DNA of 64,000 nucleotides from Flagellimonas meishanensis (GTDB lineage: Bacteria > Bacteroidota > Bacteroidia > Flavobacteriales > Flavobacteriaceae), in NCBI RefSeq assembly GCF_019880545.1, contig NZ_JAINVW010000001.1, forward strand, positions 620,001 through 684,000, read 5' to 3'. The notes below the pieces were generated by a model, which saw only the letters and a program-made list of their open reading frames with translations, made no database searches and was not told the DNA's origin. The translations under genes were made by a program, and so were the position numbers. Shown here piece by piece: positions 27,601 through 35,331 of this stretch; position 1 is the first letter of the stretch; every line of letters starts with the position of its first letter.

Positions 27601-30600
27601 GGAGTGTCACAGGTTATGTTTTGTAAAACTACAGGAGTTCCGGTAAGCGGATTTAATTCCAGTAGCAATTCGTTCTCGGTTGCGCCGACACAACTATCCG
27701 CACCTCCATCAACTTCAATGACCTCAATGAAATAGTTTCCTGGAGACAGTCCGCTTACGGTCACATCTTGAGGAGAGGAATAGGGAACGTTGCCGCCACT
27801 GTTAGCCACCGCAACAGCAGAGCCAGAGGACATATCGTACACCGTCCACCTAAATTCTGTTCCAAAGGGCGCTTGATTGTCGGTAACGGTATACGTTATA
27901 CTACCATTATTTGCACCATCACAGCTTGGGGTAATGGCAGAGGTTATTTCCAAGGGAACCGTGATAATGTCATTTACGTTCACATTACTTTGACGCACGC
28001 ATCCCGCAGCATCCCGCACATAGAATGTATAGGTCCTACCAGGAACCAATCCTGTAAAAGTATGTGTAGTTCCCAAAGGCAACGGGGCCGTCCAGGTTGT
28101 GGTTGCTGGGTTAAAGTTTGCAGGGTCATCCGAATAGGCATATTCGTATGGCGCCGTACCATTCTGTCCCCTTACGGTCACCTGAAGTTCATTACAATTG
28201 ACAACGATTGGCAAAATGGTAATGTCCAGGTCATCCAAGGGATAAGGAATTATGTAGGGCAGCAAGTCTGTTTGACACACCGTGTTGCCAAAACCATCAA
28301 CCGTTCTCATGGAAGGATAGACAGTTTGCCCCGAAGTATAACCCGTAAATTGGTCTGAAGTTCCAGGGGTTGTATTGTCACCAATCCATGTGGCACCACC
28401 ATCATCACTGAATTCAATAGTTCCCAAGGTGGTTGGGTATCCTGTGAAACCAAATCCAAAATCATTAGGGTCTCCGGTACATGTAGCTGGGGTTATACCA
28501 AACACGCTTCCAGTAAGCTCATCAGGATTATTGATGGTTACCGGGGTCTCAGTGACCACGCATCCTGTTGCATCGGTCACGTTTATGGTGTAGTTGCCCG
28601 GCATCAAATTATAATAGGTTCTGCTGGTATTCAGCACGTTGGTATCGGTTTGATCTCCAGCGCCCCCATTATCCAGATCAATTACTTGAATGATAAAAGG
28701 AGCGATTCCAGAGGTAACATTCACCAAAATGGATCCCGTACCATCATGACAAAGCGGGTCTGTCGGGGTAGCGGTAATTGTCAGCGGCGTAGCCGGATTC
28801 ACAGTTACTGTTTCCATGTATTCACAGAACGGAACAGTAGCGGAGTTGTCCCTTACATAAACATCATAGTCTCCTTCGTTACCAGCAGTTACAGCGAACA
28901 CATTTGTTGTGGAGAACAGACCGGTAGGGTCAGTTGTGGTTGGCACAAAGGCATATTCCAGTGTAGGAGCGCCTCCCGAAGCGGTTACGGTTATGCTTCC
29001 ATCGGCACAAGGACTTACATCCACAACATCCACGGTGGCCACCAAGTCGTCGTTTATGGTGACATTTTGAAGCGTTCCCACACAACCAAAACTGTCCCTG
29101 ACATTGATGGTATAGTTTCCTGCAACAAGATCGGTGAACGTGTGTGTTGTGGCCGTAGCGGGCGATGGTGTAATCCAAGGCCCTCCGTTAAGGCTAAATT
29201 GGTAATCCCCGTTCCCTGAGGTAACATCAACCTGAATGGTTCCATCATTGTTTCCACTATAGCAGGCAGTTGGGGTTGTAGTAAATGTTATTGTGGCTGC
29301 GGGAACGACCGTTATCACCGCATCAATGGGGTCTTCACAAAGGTTGGTGTCCCTGGCACGAACAATATAATTACCCGCTGCCAACCCGTTGAACACAGTA
29401 GAAGATTGATAAGGAACCAAAATTGCTCCCAAATCGTCCTCCAATTGGTACTGATAAGCTGGGGTTCCACCGGTTGCTGAAGCGGTGATGGTTGCCCCAC
29501 CATTGGTACAGGTCATTACATTGGTTATTGAGGCGGATGCTGTCAACACAACAGGTTCAGACAGTGTCTGATTTAACACTATGACACATGTTGGGTCCCT
29601 AAGATCAACAACGGTAATCGTATAATTTCCGGCACTGAGTCCATTTATGGTGAGGGGACTTGCGAATTGCGATGGGGATACCGGACCGGCATCAACTTGG
29701 TAAGTAAAGCCGATTCCAACAGCGAAGTTTTCCACCTCGAAGGTAATTTCGCCATCTGCGCCTCCATTACAGGTAATATCCGAAAAGGCAGTAATTGCCG
29801 CATCGAAGGCATTGCCGGGCTCCACAACAACAGAAGTTTGCGTGATGCAATCGCTGCCATAGTTGACATCGATAGTATGGGTGCCCACTGCAACGTCACT
29901 GAAAATGTTTCCAGCTTGAAAAGCACCTCCATCAAGACTGTAGGTATAGGAAGGGTCATTGGGCAGTACGGTGATATCTCCAGTCCCATCACAGTTATAA
30001 ACCACGGAAGTGGTTAATGTGGGTTCAGCTGGAAGAGGCGCAACAATGACATCTGGCAAGGTGATGAAACAATCTATTTGATTGGCATCCCGCACACGAA
30101 TGGAATAGGTTCCATCAGTTAATCCACCAAAGACGGTTCCGCCAGTGGTTGAGGCCGTCCATGGACCTCCATTCAAACTATATTGATAGTCACCAGAACC
30201 ACCAGTGGTTGGGGTGACGCTTCCAACGGTTATTTCTCCAAGCTGAATACAAGTATAGGCTTGGGTCAAGGCTGCTTCGGCAACAATTTGGTTTGGTTGA
30301 TTTACTACAACTGTCAGCGTGGCCTCGCAGTTGTTGACATCCCTGATCCTGGCATCGTATGATCCGGCACTGAGGTTTGCAAAACTGTTGGAGGTTTGAT
30401 AGTTGGCACCATTGTCTATGCTGAACAAATAAGGACCTTCACCTCCGGACGCGCTTAGGGATATTGCTCCATTTGAACCACCGAAACAAGTAACATCGGT
30501 CACCGTTGGTGTTATGACAAGAGGTGCATCTTGTATAATTGAAATGTCGTAGTTTGCTTCACAGAAGCCAGCGGCCCCGTTATTGTCCCGAACGTAGACG

Positions 30601-33600
30601 TCATAATCCCCAATCGCGGAGACGGTCACAGGGTTAGTGGTTGAGAAATCCCCAGCCACGGGCGTAACCCCATCGGCGACCACAGCGTATACATAATTCC
30701 CGTCTCCACCGGCAGCTGTAATTGTAATATCGGTGTCGGTACCGCAAGCGGTAATGTTTGGAGCTGAAGCAATCACACTCAATTCAGGATCAATGGTAAT
30801 GGTTGCCGAATCGGTGCAATCATTTCCATCACGAACATCAATGGTATGGGTTCCGGGAGTTAGACCGGCAAAAATATTGCTGACTCCAAAAGGACCACCG
30901 TTAAGGCTATATTCAAAGTTTCCATCGCCACCGGAGGTAACGTTGGCGGTAAGTGTCAATCCTACCACATCATCATAACAAGGATTGTTGGGCACTATGG
31001 CAAGGACAGGTGCTACTGCCGGATTGAGCGTAAATGTGGTCGTTGCCACACAGCCGTTGGCGTCCGTCACCGAAGCGGTATAGGTCCCGGTCTGGGCCAA
31101 TCCGGTGAATATACCAGTGCTATTTGTTCCAAAAGGAGTAGTGTCTGGATTGGTCAACGAGAAAGAATTGCCTCCCCAGCCCCCGTTTGCGGTGAGCGTT
31201 ACGTTGCCCGCTGATACACAGGTGGGTTGGACTTCTGAGGCGGACAAAGTCAAAGCTGCTGGAGGCGCATTGATAGTAACGCTGGCCGTATCGGTACAGC
31301 TGGTTAGGTTATCGGTAACAGTGATGGTATATGTGCCATCATCCAAACCGGTCAATGAAACAGTTCCACTTGATTCGTTACTTCCCGAAAAGCTCGCTGG
31401 TCCGGTAACGGAATAGTTGTAATCGGTATTGAAGTCGGTTATGGTAAACAACAACTCTCCATCCATATCATTAAAACAGGTGATGTTGCTTATGAGCTGT
31501 CCGCTGACATTTATTTCGGTAACCGGGCTTATGGTAAATGACTCATCATAAAAACAACCCTTGTCATCGGTAACCCTAAAAGTGTATGTGTTTGGTGCCA
31601 ATCCGTCAAAATTAGCCGTACCTCCGGTTATGGAGGTGGCCGGTATGGCGGCAGGGGCTATGATTTCAAAAACATAGGGTGCATTGCCATCCACAACAGT
31701 TACCGTAACATCAGAAGTGAATGTGGGGCAGTTTGGTGCCGATGCGGTAAAGGTAAGATCGGTTGGAGGATTAAGTGGATCTAAGGTAATGGAGTTTGTT
31801 GGGAATGTACATCCATTGGCATCCCTAACGGTTATGGTATATGTGCCATCAGTTAAGTTGCTGAAAGTTGGACTTGCCCCAAAGCTTACACCGTCAATGC
31901 TATATTCGTAGGGTGCTGTACCGCCTGTAATATTTTGCGCTTCTATAATGCCGTTTTGCAGACAGGTATAATCCTGAATGAGGATCGCATCCGCATCAAG
32001 CCCATTGGTTGGACCAGAAATGGTATGGTACTCGAAATAGTCACAAGCGGCACTTCCTTTACGTTGGTTGATTACCACTACATAATCTCCAGTTGGCAGC
32101 CCTGGGAAATTACCTGAAGCATTGGTGGCCAACGCATTGGTTATGTCAAAGTTGTCCTCATCAAAACCAGCGGCATCAAACAGGTAATAGGTGAGCTGGT
32201 AACCATTGCTGCTTACCAGATTGAAGTTTATGGATCCTGTGGAATCACCAAAACAAGAAACGTCAACCACGGAGGTTGCATTAAAATCTGCGGCCGGTCT
32301 AAACTCAATAGTTACTGTGTTTGAAATGTCATGACAGTTGTTCCTATCGACCACAACAAAGGTATAATCTCCGGGATCTAAGATGTCAAAAATGACGCTT
32401 GTTTGATATTCGCTTGGTGGAATATCATTTACCGAGGGATAGGAAATGATGGTGTTGCCCCCGTCGTCCACATAGGACCAAATGGCATAGGTGTGGGGCG
32501 TACGCCCGCCTGTGGATTCCATTTGAATGTTCCCTTCCCTACAGGTAATGTGCTGTGAAACCCGAGCGGTAAGCTCCAGGTCGTTAAGATCTTGAATGGT
32601 AACCTGTTCGGTATAGGTACAGTTGTCATCCGTTCTTACGGAGACATCGTAAACGCCGTCGTTAAGGTTATTAAAGGTATAGTTGTTGTCGTTGGATGGG
32701 CCAAACGTATCCACAATGGTTCCGCCTTGCGATATTTCATAGTAGTATTGTGGAAACACGTTCAATGCAGAGATGGATATGGACCCAAAGCCATTACAGT
32801 CCGTATCGGTAGTGGTCACGTCAACCTGAAAGTTCCTTTCAAGTATTCCAATGTTCTCCAGGATGAAGACGCATCCATCAGTTACGCCTTGCTGTCTCAT
32901 TTCAACACGGTAGGCGCCGTTATTGGCTATGTCGAAGCTTGGGCTGGAATTGTATGGAACAATAATGTTGCCAGTGGTTTGGTCTATGAGCTGAAACTCA
33001 TAGTTCAACGGCATGTTCGTCACAGTGATGTTTCCATCCGTGTCACATACAATATCCCTTGTTGTGTACTGGGGGTCCAGCGGGTTTTTAAAAATATTGA
33101 AGTAAAATCGGCTGAAACACCCATTTTGATAGTTGATGACCAATCGATATTCCCCCGCATCCGAAGCGGTGAAATCATTTCCTGTGTCAACGGTGTTCCA
33201 ACCACAGGAAGGGTTGGTGTTGGCACAGTCCTGCGTTGCTGCAGCACAACTCGACTCGTCCAGTTGTTGCCATTCAATGCTTTGGGCATCTGGAATGTTT
33301 ACTTGGATAAGCTCAGTGTCATTTAATCCGCAAAGAAAAATCTCTGGCAGTTCGCTACCGTCGTTAGGGCAGATAACGATTTCACCCTCCACCGTATTCG
33401 AAGGATCGTTTATTAGGGCAGAGATTGGATTGGATTGTGTGGCTCCAAAAAGCTCAACAATGATTATTTCTTGGAATCCTTTACAAGGATCTGCCACTTC
33501 TTTGTCCACAATATAGGTTCCTGTATCGCTTACGATCAAGGTGCTGGGGTCACCATCGGGGTCTCCGTCGCTGATGACAGTGTCAATACCGAGGTCTATT

Positions 33601-35330
33601 AAGCCGTTTCCGTTTTCATCCCTATACCAAGTGTAGGCGTCAAAATTATCACCTGCATCCAAAAGCACGGTATCACCACAAAGCTGAACCGTTCTGGTGA
33701 AGTCACAGCTTTCTAAGTCATCCAGCAGAAAGTTGGTGGCTCCCGGGGTGGTAAATCCACAACTATCAAAATCCGACACACTGGGGTCGTCGGATATTTG
33801 GTTGTTGTTGATGACTCCTTGATAGGTGGAATAGGCCAGGTTTTGGATTTGATCGGTACATGCATCGATAAAGTCAAAGCAATTTTCCGCCACTTGTACC
33901 CGCATCCTTATTTCGGAAATGGGATCACCTGCCTCAACGAGGTTATCTGGAATCATGAAAACAATCTCGCGGGTCGGGGCATTGTAAGTATAGGTTACGC
34001 CAGGGGGCAATGTAATGGCGGTTTCATCCAGGGCGGTATTGATGGGCAACACATCCCTGATGGTATAGTTGGTCGCATCATCGTTTCCAGTGTTCTCAAA
34101 GGACAGGACATAGTCCAGATATTGTCCAAGGTTCACCCCAGCTCCAGTGATATCGTTTCCAGCAATGTCCTCAACACGCTTTTCCAATACAATTTCCGGT
34201 TCAATAATCTCAATATTGAAGGAATTGAAAAAGGGGTAGTACTGGTCACCACTGGATGTGAAACGAAACGTTGCCGCCGTTTCACTGTTTGGGATTACGG
34301 AGTTTAAGGGGTTGTTGAGCAAGAATATATCCGTGTCATAACCCAAGGTGTTGATGCTATTGACATCCCTGTTCGTGGTAACCACGCCATCCAGGGTGAT
34401 ATTACTGTTGAAAAAGTTGTTGGCCGGATTGGTGGCATTGCTAATGGTGGTAAAGGAACCGTTACTGGCTGCCCGTATGCGCATACCATCCCCGGTAATT
34501 CTGTTATCACCTTCAAGGGCCGCGACACCAATATTGGCGTTCACTGGTCCTGCGGGAATGGTGTTGAATCCACTATAGTTTATATTAACCGTAGGGTTGC
34601 CACTGTTTACACGGGCAAAACCATCAAAAGTGGTGATCAATTTCCCCGTCAAAGTCGGGTTTTCATAAACAACGATAAGGGTCCATCCAGCGGATGCTCC
34701 ACCACCAGGGGAGAGCGAGCCTGTGACCGACCGAACGTTGGCGATTGTATAATCTCCCTGGGGATTGCCCAAGGGGGCCACCAAAGCGGTAACATCCGCA
34801 TAACATGCATAAGGACTGTTTTGCCTCATGGAGGAATCACCACTGGTAAAACCATCATATATTACTTCATCGGCGGTAATGTCCACATAGGAACCACCGG
34901 GCACCATGAACTTTACTTGGTTAAAGTCGGTTTGCCTGTTTGTGCCCACTGCCTGTCCTGCTTGTTCGCTGGGATACGTTCCTGCCCAATACAGACCTGC
35001 GTAGCGGATTAGGTTACAACTGGCTTGTGGAAAGGTAAACGTTGCCCTACTGGAACTGAACGTGGTTGGGTCGCTGTCCACATCAACGTATTGCATATCC
35101 AGCCAATCGTTGTACGTAGAGGAGTTTCCTGTAACGTTGTATGGGTCTTCAGGTTCCGTTGAGCCAGTACCCCCATCTCGGTTGACAATATTGTTGGCTA
35201 TAAAGGTAAGGTCACCCTTAATGTTATCCTGATAGCGTATATCAAAACTGTTGTATTCCTGCGATAAGAGGGTGTGGGAAATAAGCCCTACAGCTAGGGT
35301 TAGAACCGATTTTACAATATGTTTTGTCAT
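21669..35330 (-). CDS. sprB: Giant SprB-like gliding-motility adhesin with type IX sorting domain
   Basis: A 4553-residue cell-surface protein. It begins with a signal peptide (MTKHIVKSVLTLAVGLISHTLLSQ). A ~370-residue N-terminal region follows, then a DUF11-like domain (~390-480; LDYVLSFENTGNDDATNYTIRDVLP). From about residue 800 to 4430 come roughly 40 tandem SprB repeats of ~85-95 residues, each with a pattern like VTCFGDSNGSI...GGxGPYxYSxDG...LxxGxYxVxVxDxNGC. The C-terminal ~85 residues (MPNFFTPDGDGLNDMW to the end) are the gliding-motility-associated, type B sorting domain recognised by the type IX system. In F. johnsoniae SprB is moved along the cell by the gliding motor. The gene is third in an operon matching sprC-sprD-sprB-sprF; it starts one base after the sprD stop. 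Confidence 0.93.
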   Translation of the reverse strand: MTKHIVKSVLTLAVGLISHTLLSQEYNSFDIRYQDNIKGDLTFIANNIVNRDGGTGSTEPEDPYNVTGNSSTYNDWLDMQYVDVDSDPTTFSSSRATFTFPQASCNLIRYAGLYWAGTYPSEQAGQAVGTNRQTDFNQVKFMVPGGSYVDITADEVIYDGFTSGDSSMRQNSPYACYADVTALVAPLGNPQGDYTIANVRSVTGSLSPGGGASAGWTLIVVYENPTLTGKLITTFDGFARVNSGNPTVNINYSGFNTIPAGPVNANIGVAALEGDNRITGDGMRIRAASNGSFTTISNATNPANNFFNSNITLDGVVTTNRDVNSINTLGYDTDIFLLNNPLNSVIPNSETAATFRFTSSGDQYYPFFNSFNIEIIEPEIVLEKRVEDIAGNDITGAGVNLGQYLDYVLSFENTGNDDATNYTIRDVLPINTALDETAITLPPGVTYTYNAPTREIVFMIPDNLVEAGDPISEIRMRVQVAENCFDFIDACTDQIQNLAYSTYQGVINNNQISDDPSVSDFDSCGFTTPGATNFLLDDLESCDFTRTVQLCGDTVLLDAGDNFDAYTWYRDENGNGLIDLGIDTVISDGDPDGDPSTLIVSDTGTYIVDKEVADPCKGFQEIIIVELFGATQSNPISALINDPSNTVEGEIVICPNDGSELPEIFLCGLNDTELIQVNIPDAQSIEWQQLDESSCAAATQDCANTNPSCGWNTVDTGNDFTASDAGEYRLVINYQNGCFSRFYFNIFKNPLDPQYTTRDIVCDTDGNITVTNMPLNYEFQLIDQTTGNIIVPYNSSPSFDIANNGAYRVEMRQQGVTDGCVFILENIGILERNFQVDVTTTDTDCNGFGSISISALNVFPQYYYEISQGGTIVDTFGPSNDNNYTFNNLNDGVYDVSVRTDDNCTYTEQVTIQDLNDLELTARVSQHITCREGNIQMESTGGRTPHTYAIWSYVDDGGNTIISYPSVNDIPPSEYQTSVIFDILDPGDYTFVVVDRNNCHDISNTVTIEFRPAADFNATSVVDVSCFGDSTGSINFNLVSSNGYQLTYYLFDAAGFDEDNFDITNALATNASGNFPGLPTGDYVVVINQRKGSAACDYFEYHTISGPTNGLDADAILIQDYTCLQNGIIEAQNITGGTAPYEYSIDGVSFGASPTFSNLTDGTYTITVRDANGCTFPTNSITLDPLNPPTDLTFTASAPNCPTFTSDVTVTVVDGNAPYVFEIIAPAAIPATSITGGTANFDGLAPNTYTFRVTDDKGCFYDESFTISPVTEINVSGQLISNITCFNDMDGELLFTITDFNTDYNYSVTGPASFSGSNESSGTVSLTGLDDGTYTITVTDNLTSCTDTASVTINAPPAALTLSASEVQPTCVSAGNVTLTANGGWGGNSFSLTNPDTTPFGTNSTGIFTGLAQTGTYTASVTDANGCVATTTFTLNPAVAPVLAIVPNNPCYDDVVGLTLTANVTSGGDGNFEYSLNGGPFGVSNIFAGLTPGTHTIDVRDGNDCTDSATITIDPELSVIASAPNITACGTDTDITITAAGGDGNYVYAVVADGVTPVAGDFSTTNPVTVSAIGDYDVYVRDNNGAAGFCEANYDISIIQDAPLVITPTVTDVTCFGGSNGAISLSASGGEGPYLFSIDNGANYQTSNSFANLSAGSYDARIRDVNNCEATLTVVVNQPNQIVAEAALTQAYTCIQLGEITVGSVTPTTGGSGDYQYSLNGGPWTASTTGGTVFGGLTDGTYSIRVRDANQIDCFITLPDVIVAPLPAEPTLTTSVVYNCDGTGDITVLPNDPSYTYSLDGGAFQAGNIFSDVAVGTHTIDVNYGSDCITQTSVVVEPGNAFDAAITAFSDITCNGGADGEITFEVENFAVGIGFTYQVDAGPVSPSQFASPLTINGLSAGNYTITVVDLRDPTCVIVLNQTLSEPVVLTASASITNVMTCTNGGATITASATGGTPAYQYQLEDDLGAILVPYQSSTVFNGLAAGNYIVRARDTNLCEDPIDAVITVVPAATITFTTTPTACYSGNNDGTIQVDVTSGNGDYQFSLNGGPWITPSPATATTHTFTDLVAGNYTINVRDSFGCVGTLQNVTINDDLVATVDVVDVSPCADGSITVTASGGAPTLEYAFVPTTTDPTGLFSTTNVFAVTAGNEGDYDVYVRDNSATVPFCEYMETVTVNPATPLTITATPTDPLCHDGTGSILVNVTSGIAPFIIQVIDLDNGGAGDQTDTNVLNTSRTYYNLMPGNYTINVTDATGCVVTETPVTINNPDELTGSVFGITPATCTGDPNDFGFGFTGYPTTLGTIEFSDDGGATWIGDNTTPGTSDQFTGYTSGQTVYPSMRTVDGFGNTVCQTDLLPYIIPYPLDDLDITILPIVVNCNELQVTVRGQNGTAPYEYAYSDDPANFNPATTTWTAPLPLGTTHTFTGLVPGRTYTFYVRDAAGCVRQSNVNVNDIITVPLEITSAITPSCDGANNGSITYTVTDNQAPFGTEFRWTVYDMSSGSAVAVANSGGNVPYSSPQDVTVSGLSPGNYFIEVIEVDGGADSCVGATENELLLELNPLTGTPVVLQNITCDTPGLIQIQSPLGGGGIYTYTVTGPAPFVTIVSTSDNPIEIPANSPAGNYDVTMEDQYGCSVNLGTVPLTLTPNPTVDSVVVNNCTTPISVTINATSTAPQIFYSIDGGVTYVDNGGVFNNVAPGSYNVSIIDSNGCTDTDTFDVYPLLEFTAIQTVALDCEPGSAANAEIEIEVTSGSGNYEFIIDGPGANDQARIVLPSNPFTWTGAAAAGSYQVTVFDIGTAPPNCSQTITVGVPDAPLPSFTETHMDVTCNGANDGSITLTEVDNGINPLVYTLTPMPAGAVLNGTTFENLPAGTYSVRGVGSNSCFVDIFDIIINEPNPIANVNANVVEFGCTSGNNTDNASITIDTASISGGSGTYVIYEFINDQGTPATGDDVVVQSGSNNVYIETALVGGSYIVNVYDTNGCLGTTTAVIAPFDSLDSANIVVDAVATCVAGEDITITAIGSITNSTTDPANYEFRILPAGTFQASGSFTGLAVGTHNFEVRNTVTGCVITVSHTVADPEVLDLNVDNTVNITCFGDSNGSVELNLVDASSVTYPSATSYTLYYDINNTPGNLADDVTSSGSDADGSFTITGLAAGAYYIEVTDTNPPGSACVYSAVFNIAGPSAPIAANTSVTPVTCALNDGAIEIINVSGGWGGYTYFVDLASNPAPIYPGSYQASPLFSNLSGGATPGTDYQVWVADQNGCVFQLPNVTLEDPALIAAVLQINQENCTDLQGEIEVVGTTGGQGANYTYQLMRNGSNVGSPQTSPVFSGLGAGSYEVLIADQWSCATTIGPVVLTNAMTAATTVVKPIDCTLDPGGHVTVTVNGGSSNLTFDVLFPDGLTTANNTTGVFTGLTQPGIYTFTVTDNDTATPCTFVVTQELDDKVDPIIDDVPMDPVNCNGGSDGSLTVVLDPATMADPVYTYELYQMSNLVTPYRFAQTSPTFDNLPAGDYRVRVISSRACDDFFDVTVTEPTTLSASAAATAFVCNPNNTVNTSTVTVTASGGTGPYLYSMDNINFQTANTFGIVDTGADQNITIFIEDANGCTTTAPVFVPTINTFTLGITQNVAISCVNPEEVLLTVSDDGNPGNTYTFELLPLGNPNGSLTATPTNTTATFDLTSPGNYTFRVTDNATGCYVEAIHTIAPYDLIDVVATATAPAICFGDAGALEINVTGYSGTYDYEVFRGDGSVTGITGSGNTSTNPLSITDPLLVGGNYFVRVTQTANPLCVEDSNVITIVSPSSALALIPQEVANVTCSNDQGEMLVAPTGGYAPYDIILTNTTTAQVYTVNNVPSYLFTGLSAGTFDVQVTDNNGCIINEPIVLVQPVPITADINATPTTLVCYGDTNASVWAENMAGGEGVYDYQLNVYDPTGTTIVFTSGEQSSPTFNNLGAGIYSITVTDNWNCDVETAQVTISEPTDVMASLIQLSALTCTNQAQLRLTASGGTGPYEYSTDGVAYFAMSGGSTHTFSVGAGVYQYHVRDAFGCEAQISNQISVDMVPPLTIDIDDSAAMINCTAEASATIVANATGGLGNYSYELFGDAALTNLIAGPQANDTFSGLVAGSYYVRVTSQDCVEVSPEIIITDPAPLQIDREEFTNVTCAGLNDGTITVEVSGGTGEIFYAITPNLNQFDTVNVFEDLAPGIYDVIAQDQNGCFMTFQFEILQPEPVQAEAINIMHEVCFESADGSFELQIMGGTAPYETALNSNADADYVQDQVLFQNLPAGTHVVFIRDSQGCDTNVFVQIEPGVNLEATVTPMYQCTGNIPDNALEIVFEDPTVSADVLYALDSTDPADMQLSADFTNIPAGDHYITIAHANGCMVTYDFTIQGYEPLTLVLENNNINEITAVAEGGLEDYTFYFGDVNNGTDNTFFINRTDTYMVTVIDQNGCEVRAEIFMEFIDIEMPNFFTPDGDGLNDMWIPDNMEGFPDVLITIYDRYGRVVEKMTRDSQGWDGEYDGKALPTGDYWYVIRLNGENDDREFVGHFTLYR

Positions 35331-35331
35331 T

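Noticed and set aside
27768..29219. Long open frames (189-196 codons) on the plus strand inside the SprB-like gene; also 32592-33326 and 33798-34307
   Set aside because: They are antisense to a continuous 4553-codon coding sequence whose repeats, signal peptide and sorting domain are unmistakable; the frames have no domain signature and arise from the repeat's base composition.
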